Assembly: GCF_000296215.2 (NCBI RefSeq)
Contig: NZ_CP013949.1
Coordinates: forward strand, 6,379,501 to 6,443,500
Direction of reading: 5' to 3'
Length of the DNA stretch: 64,000 bases
DNA from: Bradyrhizobium sp. CCGE-LA001
GTDB lineage: Bacteria > Pseudomonadota > Alphaproteobacteria > Rhizobiales > Xanthobacteraceae
Shown here: in pieces, positions 57,996 to 64,000 of the stretch
Layout: every line of letters starts with the position of its first letter
How positions within the stretch are numbered: position 1 is the first letter of the stretch
Position numbers and translations under genes: made by a program
The notes under the pieces: model-generated
Told to the model about the DNA's origin: nothing
Databases searched by the model: none
Seen by the model: only the letters and a program-made list of their open reading frames with translations

Positions 57996-58587
57996 TTTTT
58001 TGTCCCTGATTCTTTGTACACTATTCAGATGACTGAAACGCCCCAGCAGCTTGCGAAAAAGGCTAGCCTGTGACTCGCGTACGAACAACAAAGCACGAAC
58101 CATGCCAAACGAATGACAGCGTTGGGTGAAGCTTGCCGCATGGAACACCTCGCATCACCAGCCGAGAAACTTCGCTGCATCGACGCTCGCATGGGGATCG
58201 GGACACAGGGCCTTGCCTGATGAGTGCCGAGCGAGCCACCGAGCTACGTGCGGTCTCCGCGCCTCTACTGAATCGCTGTGCCGGGATCGCTTAAGCTTGG
58301 CGACAGATCGATCCTCAGCTCCAGTTAGGTTCGGCTTTGGAGGACCTTGGTGGACCCACTGCCTCTTTCGAGCTAGCGAAAGATCGCGCCAGAAACTCAC
58401 GCACGAAGAGAACTGCTGAACGCAGGCCAGCCGCGATCAACACCACCGGGTACATGCCCGCGTCCAGCCGAACTGCTGATGCGGGCTGAACTGAGGCGCT
58501 CAATGCCAACTTCCGGTTCACGCTTTGATAGTGGTTTCGTTCGATGCAGTCGCGCCCATCGATCGAACACCTCTGCCAAAGTGTTTG
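57996..58587. other. Spacer, no supported gene
   Basis: About 590 bases upstream of the SerK-like gene. No domain-bearing frame; an AGGGACAAAAAA site lies just before the SerK-like start. Confidence 0.4.
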
Positions 58588-59589
58588 CTAGTCTGCTTCT
58601 GCCATAAGGCCAAATAGTGCATCCCCAATCGACGTAAGCGTTGGAAAGCGCCGGAAGCTTACGATGCCTGCGGTAGCAAAGGTGAGTTCAAGCGGATGCG
58701 CGAGCGGGTCATCTAAGCGATAGATGCATCCCGCCTTTTGACCGACAGCAACCTGGTCACCGGGCTTCACCTGAGGTTCAAAAAGACCTTCAGCAGGCGA
58801 ATAGATTGTACCTGTTCGCCCGAGTGATCTCGCGAGCCGAACCGCCGGCGCCTCTGGCGCGACAATATCGCGCGCGATACCGTAGTCACGCAGCACGCGG
58901 CGAAGGCCGCTTTCGGCGATTGCGAGCCCAGCTTCCGATATCGTTGGACCGCTGCCGAGCTCGGTCGACAATGCTGGAATGCCCTGCTGTTCGGCGAGCC
59001 CATAGAGTGTGCCACCTGCTCCGCCTCCCGCCCCGTCCGTAAGGATGCCATAGGGCGCACCGAAGCTCCTTAAAAGGCGGAGGACTTTTCCGGCTTCGCC
59101 CTCGGTGCGCCCGGGTCGGGCCAGCGCCACAGGTAAGTAGTCGAGCGACGTCCCGCCCGAATGCAGATCAATGATCAGATCGGCGCGAGGAAACAGTTCC
59201 GTGGCTACATAGTGTGCGATCATGGCCGTTGGGCCGCCATCAGGCATGCCAGGAAAAACGCGATTGAGGTTGATTCCATCCAAGGGCGAGTTGCGATGGC
59301 CCGCGGCAACCGCCGGCCCGTTGAGAGCAGGCAGGATGATGACCCGCCCCTGGAGGTCCGTAGTCGTAAGTTCTCGTGCCAGTTTGCGAAGTGCGACTTG
59401 GCCTTCATACTCGTCCCCGTGGGTACCCGCCGTGAAGAGAGCCGTTGGTCCGCCACCACATTTGAAGCAAAGCATCGGGATAGGGATCCAACCATAGGCG
59501 GAAATGTCTGAGGAGTATGGAACGCGCGCGAAATCGGATTGCATTCCGTCCGCGTCAAAATTGATAGTGGTCCACACGCGGGTTCTCAT
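58588..59589 (-). CDS. Succinylglutamate desuccinylase/aspartoacylase family deacylase, DoeB-like
   Basis: Zinc-dependent N-acyl amino-acid deacylase of 333 residues from ATG 59589 (MRTRVWTTINFDADGMQSDF), with AAAGG upstream. Zinc ligands are expected in FTAGTHGDEYEGQVALRKLA (HxxE) and ADLIIDLHSGGTSLDYLPVA (histidine), and the transition-state region in STELGSGPTISEAGLAIAE. The opening and the SPLDGINLNRVFPGMPDGGP stretch resemble DoeB, the N-acetyl-diaminobutyrate deacetylase of ectoine degradation. The C-terminal 80 residues form a beta-rich lipoyl-like barrel (PAEGLFEPQVKPGDQVAVGQ). Deacylation of a diamino acid would fit the neighbouring SbnA-like and GNAT genes, but this is an inference. 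Confidence 0.82.
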   Translation of the reverse strand: MRTRVWTTINFDADGMQSDFARVPYSSDISAYGWIPIPMLCFKCGGGPTALFTAGTHGDEYEGQVALRKLARELTTTDLQGRVIILPALNGPAVAAGHRNSPLDGINLNRVFPGMPDGGPTAMIAHYVATELFPRADLIIDLHSGGTSLDYLPVALARPGRTEGEAGKVLRLLRSFGAPYGILTDGAGGGAGGTLYGLAEQQGIPALSTELGSGPTISEAGLAIAESGLRRVLRDYGIARDIVAPEAPAVRLARSLGRTGTIYSPAEGLFEPQVKPGDQVAVGQKAGCIYRLDDPLAHPLELTFATAGIVSFRRFPTLTSIGDALFGLMAEAD

Positions 59590-60315
59590 AGATTTCACAC
59601 CTTTGGTTGACGAACGGCGCTCGAGCACGGACGCTTGGAGTTTTCGATGCAACTCGCCCTCAGAGACTTTTCAAACCCAGATAGGAGAGGCTCTCTCAAC
59701 GACACAATAGGACAAACGATGATCAACTGAGCTGCTCCTCGTGATTGCGATGCGGGTCCTGCCGCGAGGATGGCGTAAGTCACGCATGAACTCGAGCTCG
59801 AGGACCCGGAAATAGGTCCATCCAAAACATCGTTTTGATGGAAATATACGTTCCTTTCCCAACACGTTCTTGTCCTCGCCAAACATTGGAATGCCCTTTT
59901 GCGCTCGGACGAATGCAGAACTTAGAATGTGACCAGATGCTTTTGCTCTCACTGCTCGGACAAACGTCGGCTCACGGCAGCAAATGCTGCGCCTGCGCAA
60001 GCGAGGTGCGCTCAGCACGCCGGTACATGCGCGCCACGTCCATGCGCTCGTTCGCCGAGGCAAGCTATGAAGCATGTTACCCATTCACGAGATAAAGCAG
60101 CAAAGTCATTCCGGCTTTAAGGCTCAACCGGCAGGAGGCTGACCGATAATCAGCCTGCTCAAATTCTCTCGCCCAGTCGGCCTTTATGACGATCCTCTTA
60201 ACCTGCCTCAAGACTATCACCCTCGCGAGCTTCCCTCGCTGCATTCGCGCCTACTGAAGATTAACAGCGACGCATTATCGAACGGGGGTGCGTGCGCCAC
60301 TATCGTGACCTGGCG
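59590..60315. other. Spacer, no supported gene
   Basis: About 725 bases. Frames of 60-137 codons on both strands have no motif or good start. Nothing recognised. Confidence 0.4.
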
Positions 60316-61320
60316 TTACGTGTCATTCCCAAAGAGCCACTTGTCCAATTGGGCAGCGACGGTTGAATCTAGCAAGCTACGCATTTCCATCCAGTCATCG
60401 TCGAAAATAGTGCTCAGATATTTCTCACCCCCATCAACGACCAAGGTTACGACTGTACCGGTCAGCTTGCCTGCGTCGATGAACTCCAAAGCTTTGTAGA
60501 TAGCGCCGCCGGACGACCCGCCGATTAAAAGTCCTTTGCGCCGGGCGATGTAGCGCGCCGTCTCGAAAGCGTGAGCATCGGTCACCTGGACGCCCTCGTC
60601 GATACAGCCATAGTCCAGGACGTTGCCGACCTGGTCACCAGTAGGCATGCCGGTCCCTGATTGATAATAGGGGTGCGCGGGTCTTCCGAAAATGATCGAT
60701 CCGGCCGGCTCGACGCCGATTGTGCGCACCGTCGACTTATGGCGCTTGAGCCGTTGCGCAATACCTGTCATGGACCCGCCGGTCCCAACGCATCCGACAA
60801 ACGCGTCGACGCCCTGAGGAATTTGCGAAATTAGCTCTTCGACGAGAGCTGCATAGCCGTCCGGATTGGCAGGATTGTTCGATTGGTTCATGAATAGCGC
60901 GCCGCTAAGCTCTGAAGCAAGTTGTGCCGCGAGGCGCTGCCTCGCGACGACGGCGACTTCGTCTTCCGCAAACTCGCCTTCGACGTACCGGATCTCGGCG
61001 CCGAGCGCCCGCATCATCCGAACCTTATCGGGGGCCGCATGGTGATCTACCACTGCGATGAAGTGTAGGCCAAAGTCCAATGCGCAGAGAGCTAAACCTA
61101 TACCCGTATTGCCAGAAGAGGACTCAATGATGGTGCCGCCAGGAGCGAGACGCCCATCCTGGAGCGCAGCCATAACCATGCTTCGGGCCATGCGGTCCTT
61201 CATCGAACCGCCCGGATTGTTCTTCTCAATTTTTAGCATCAAACGCGCATCTCGATTGGGAATGTCAATTGACATCACCGGCGTCTGCCCGATCAATTGC
61301 GTTACGGTCTTGTGCAGCAT
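60316..61320 (-). CDS. PLP-dependent cysteine-synthase-like enzyme, SbnA-like
   Basis: Fold-type II PLP enzyme of 334 residues. ATG 61320 follows AGAGG. The PLP lysine is K41 in EKNNPGGSMKDRMARSMVMA, the substrate-carboxylate loop is IIESSSGNTGIGLALCALDF, and the phosphate loop is GCVGTGGSMTGIAQRLKRHK. The NPGGSMKDR form, SIIFGRPAHP and VVTLVVDGGEKYLSTIFDDD at the C-terminus are closer to SbnA (O-phosphoserine plus glutamate, first step to 2,3-diaminopropionate) than to ordinary CysK. Cysteine synthase or beta-cyanoalanine synthase activity remains possible. No SbnB-type dehydrogenase is present in the window. Confidence 0.8.
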   Translation of the reverse strand: MLHKTVTQLIGQTPVMSIDIPNRDARLMLKIEKNNPGGSMKDRMARSMVMAALQDGRLAPGGTIIESSSGNTGIGLALCALDFGLHFIAVVDHHAAPDKVRMMRALGAEIRYVEGEFAEDEVAVVARQRLAAQLASELSGALFMNQSNNPANPDGYAALVEELISQIPQGVDAFVGCVGTGGSMTGIAQRLKRHKSTVRTIGVEPAGSIIFGRPAHPYYQSGTGMPTGDQVGNVLDYGCIDEGVQVTDAHAFETARYIARRKGLLIGGSSGGAIYKALEFIDAGKLTGTVVTLVVDGGEKYLSTIFDDDWMEMRSLLDSTVAAQLDKWLFGNDT

Positions 61321-61592
61321 AGCATGCCTCTTTGATGCTTCTGTAATAGTGGACCGCCGTTGTGCCCCTGCGCGGCGGAGCAGGCGGGCCTCAGGTTATG
61401 GTCGAATTTCTGCTTCGGGGTGACCATCTGGTGACGACCTCGACTGGCGAATTAAGCTAGTCTCCAATTTGTGTCTCGGGACGCGGATCAGCAATTTGGG
61501 ACCGAATCGCGAAGACCATGCAGGCGTCGCGCGGCGAAGACGTTGGCGCGACTGCCTCGCCGCTCGAGGGCTCGATCGATAACAAGGTACTC

Positions 61593-62084
61593 TTATCCTC
61601 CCCGACGGATCTCATGTTTAAGAATGTTTTGAAAACCGCTTAGGCCGTAGTGAGTAGCGCCCGTGTCCCGAAACCCCGACTTTAGATAAACAGCTCTAGC
61701 TGCCACATTGCGTACGTTGACGCCGAGCATGAGACTGCCGATAGAAGGACGGTTCTTAGAGATCCATCGAGCGGCAAGTGCAATCGCCGCCTTACCGTAT
61801 CCATTCCCTTGGTATGATCGGTCCACGCAAAGTGTGTGCAAAGTCATGGCATTTGGAAGAGCCCATTCGGGCAAAGCCGCTCTTTCACGGAGAACAAAGA
61901 AGCCAACGGTCTTATCGCAGACTTCAATCGAGAACGCGTGCTCAAAACCGGTACATGCGCTATTTCGAAGCTCCGTGAAAACTAGATCCAGCGGGTCCAC
62001 AAATTCTTCTTGCTCGGGCTCCACCTTTAGGTGGGCGACCAGCGCGTAATCAAGATGGGACAGGCTTTTCAGCGCCGCGCGCAT
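61593..62084 (-). CDS. GNAT-family N-acetyltransferase, 163 aa
   Basis: Acetyl-CoA-dependent acetyltransferase. I prefer the start MRAALKSLSHLDYALVAHLK at 62084; the frame opens at 62156. Motif A, the acetyl-CoA pyrophosphate loop, is LCVDRSYQGNGYGKAAIALA (Q/R-x-x-G-x-G/A), with the preceding beta-4 strand (AMTLHTLCVD) and motif B ARAVYLKSGFRDTGATHYGL. The N-terminal part resembles small amino-acid or diamine acetyltransferases. It sits between the SbnA-like and cystathionine-lyase-like genes, same strand. With the DoeB-like deacetylase it could form an acetylate/deacetylate protection pair on an amino acid (inference). Confidence 0.82.
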   Translation of the reverse strand: MRAALKSLSHLDYALVAHLKVEPEQEEFVDPLDLVFTELRNSACTGFEHAFSIEVCDKTVGFFVLRERAALPEWALPNAMTLHTLCVDRSYQGNGYGKAAIALAARWISKNRPSIGSLMLGVNVRNVAARAVYLKSGFRDTGATHYGLSGFQNILKHEIRRGG

Positions 62085-62156
62085 GCTAAATCTCCGTATC
62101 AGCGAGCGTTTCAAGCCTTTGCTGAAGAGCAAGAATGAATAGCTCCCACACAACAT

Positions 62157-63516
62157 GGATCTGCGTTGGTAGCTCCTTGAGCTCCGACGAGAGACTCACA
62201 AAACTCGTGCCAACAACGCAGGAGCGCCGACATTCGCATTATAAACGACGATTCAACGGCTTAGATGAGCGACAGCAAGAGGCGAGGCGCCTGGTAGTCT
62301 CTTGTCGCGGATTCGACAAACCCAACAATGTCGATTGTCCTGCGCTCGGCGGTCGAGTCGCTCTGCTCTCGGTGCGCAGGTCGAGTGCATGATCTACGGG
62401 TTGCGTAAGTCCAAACTGGCTGCCCGAAACTGCTCGTTTTCCTTCTGTGAATTGATTTCGAGAGCGACGTCTAGCACGCCGAACGAAGCTCCAATTCCAA
62501 ACATGGTGGTCGTTCCAAGATTAGAATCTAAGATAAATCATCACAGGTCCTACGATGAGTCGCGATTTCACTCGGGCCCGATGAACGCGTCTTAGTTCCA
62601 GAACTGCAGCACCGGAACGGGAAAGGACGCCATATCGTAATGACGACCGCATATGTCGCCGTCACGGCACGTATTGCCGATCCCGTGGTGGACAATGACT
62701 GTCGACATAGCGTCGGGAATATACGTTTGGAGTCGTATAGGAGTGAGGCTGGACGTTGTTCCAGCGCAATATCGGGTGGGCGCGTCTCACCGGTCCAATC
62801 CGGCGTGGCGGCGATTGTTATTGTCTCGCTCTAGCATGTTGCATCAGAACGACTGATCAAGGGGGCTGCTCGCCGAGCGGCTCGGCGCGATAGGATCGAG
62901 GCCAAGTACTATAAGCTTTTGCGGCTTTATCGCGCCCTGCAAAGCTCGACGGCGTCGACCAGAGGAGTTTCAGCTGTGCTCGGAAATCCGCATGTGCTTG
63001 CACGATTCGATGTTCATCGCGAACGAGATCTAGTGTAGATTCTGCGCAAGGCGACCGTAGCCTTGTTAATCAATCCGCTTCGTGAGCTTTCCTCTTTTGG
63101 TCCGCCAAAAAAGCGGTCGCCGCCTCGCACAAGCAGGTTCGAGGAAGCCGGTCGATCCATCGAGCGAGGTCTGACAAAGGGCACCTGATGTTGGCGCAGT
63201 GACTGCCGGCTGAATTGATGATCTTTGCCAATAGCTCTGGCCAACATGAGTCTAGATATCTTGCCACTTGTCTCGATACGACTAGATTAGTTAAGCTAAG
63301 ATGTATTTATCCTCGGCGGCCATGGTGGAGGATTCGCCATTTGCCTCTTCTTTATTGTTGAAAGTTTCTGGTCAGGCGCATCTGTGCGCGTACAAGCGCT
63401 GCTATGCCAAGCTCACCCTGCCTTTTCAAATTGCGTACGGCAGCTCTGCTTCCCGGCGTCAATGCCGATCTTCGAAAACGGCCTTTGAGAGATGGTTAGA
63501 TCGGTCGTGCGTGTCG
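62157..63516. other. Spacer, no supported gene
   Basis: About 1.36 kb. Frames up to 103 codons without recognisable motifs on either strand, no RNA gene and no clear transposon trace. Confidence 0.4.
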
Positions 63517-64000
63517 TTATTGACATTCCAACGTTTTCACCAGCCCCTCAAGATCTGCCCACAGCTGGTCAATGTTTTCCAAGCCAATGCTAATCCGCAG
63601 ATAGGTTGTTGAGGCGCTTGAAGCCATAACATCGCGGTCACTGGCGATGATCATTGGGGCCACAAGGCTGCGGGTCCCGCCCCAAGAGGCTCCTATGGCG
63701 AACGTCTGGAGACCATCTAACGCGCGATTGACACGTTCCGAAGAAACGCCGTCCACTTGGAGGCTGAAAACACCGGAACTGCCGTTGAAATCACGCTGCC
63801 AGATATCATGATTGGGAAACCCAGGCAGACAAGGGTGCAGCACCGGGAAGTTCTCACTCTGAGCCAATCGATGCGCGAATTTTTCTGAAAGTTTGCCAAC
63901 GTGTCGCAATCGGAGACTCATTGTCTGCATGCCGCGCAGGGCGAGAGAACATTCGTCGGGCGACACGCCGATACCGAGTGACCCCAATGTGAGTCGTGCA
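63517..64000 (-). CDS. Cystathionine beta-lyase-like (trans-sulfuration) PLP enzyme, C-terminal part
   Basis: The frame is open through the window end, so the N-terminal 230 or so residues, including the PLP lysine, lie outside. The visible 161 residues are the C-terminal domain of the Cys/Met-metabolism PLP family: ARLTLGSLGIGVSPDECSLA then LRGMQTMSLRLRHV, FSLQVDGVSSERVNRALDGL, the SWGGTRSLVAP motif typical of MetC, and RISIGLENIDQLWADLEGLV. Such enzymes cleave cystathionine or related thioethers to release a thiol. Last of the minus-strand genes around the SbnA-like and GNAT genes. Confidence 0.85.
   Translation of the reverse strand, partial: ARLTLGSLGIGVSPDECSLALRGMQTMSLRLRHVGKLSEKFAHRLAQSENFPVLHPCLPGFPNHDIWQRDFNGSSGVFSLQVDGVSSERVNRALDGLQTFAIGASWGGTRSLVAPMIIASDRDVMASSASTTYLRISIGLENIDQLWADLEGLVKTLECQ

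Overview
The window looks like alphaproteobacterial, most likely Bradyrhizobium, accessory DNA (an inference from protein families and codon style; there is no rRNA or tRNA to confirm it). It resembles a decaying symbiosis or genomic island: intact catabolic operons alternate with long non-coding spacers, frameshifted genes and worn-down IS3, IS110 and IS1 type transposase remnants. A high-GC beta-oxidation block (about 40.9-47.2 kb) looks more like ordinary chromosomal DNA.

Layout. 0-7.7 kb is mostly debris: a LysR/SDR/quinone-oxidoreductase locus reduced to fragments, a TniQ-like remnant, a phage-structural-like remnant, a thioredoxin-fold protein, and IS3 and IS110 remnants. 7.9-14.8 kb is a complete peptide-type ABC importer operon with a divergent LysR regulator and two matching ATC-N9-GAT sites. 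15.0-16.9 kb carries a regulatory module for integrative and conjugative elements: an fseA-type gene split by a predicted +1 ribosomal frameshift (DUF6499 then DUF2285), a QseM-like DUF2285 antiactivator and a divergent XRE repressor. 19.1-22.7 kb has a nitronate monooxygenase and an acyl-CoA synthetase. 23.5-29.9 kb has an IS1-type remnant, then a one-carbon operon (dimethylglycine/sarcosine dehydrogenase, PurU, FolD) with a divergent XRE-cupin regulator. 30.7-37.3 kb alternates CobW GTPases with two amidohydrolases, followed by a LysR gene. 37.7-40.5 kb holds pseudogenes, including a serine-protease-like (SDH family) gene. 40.9-49.4 kb encodes two acyl-CoA dehydrogenases, a thiolase, a bifunctional FadB/J-type protein and an NDP-forming acyl-CoA synthetase. 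50.4-64 kb, all on the minus strand, holds a 2-hydroxyacid dehydrogenase, an IucA/IucC siderophore synthetase, a SET-domain protein, a ParB-fold serine-kinase-like (SbnI/SerK-like) protein, a DoeB-like deacylase, an SbnA/CysK-like PLP synthase, a GNAT acetyltransferase and a cystathionine beta-lyase-like enzyme cut by the window end.

The two most interesting systems are the programmed-frameshift switch for element excision at 15-16.9 kb and the dispersed 52-64 kb set. The latter combines free-serine phosphorylation, SbnA-type chemistry and a non-ribosomal-peptide-independent siderophore synthetase, which together suggest an uncharacterised metallophore or diamino-acid pathway. No integrase, relaxase, type IV secretion, nod, nif or fix gene was found.
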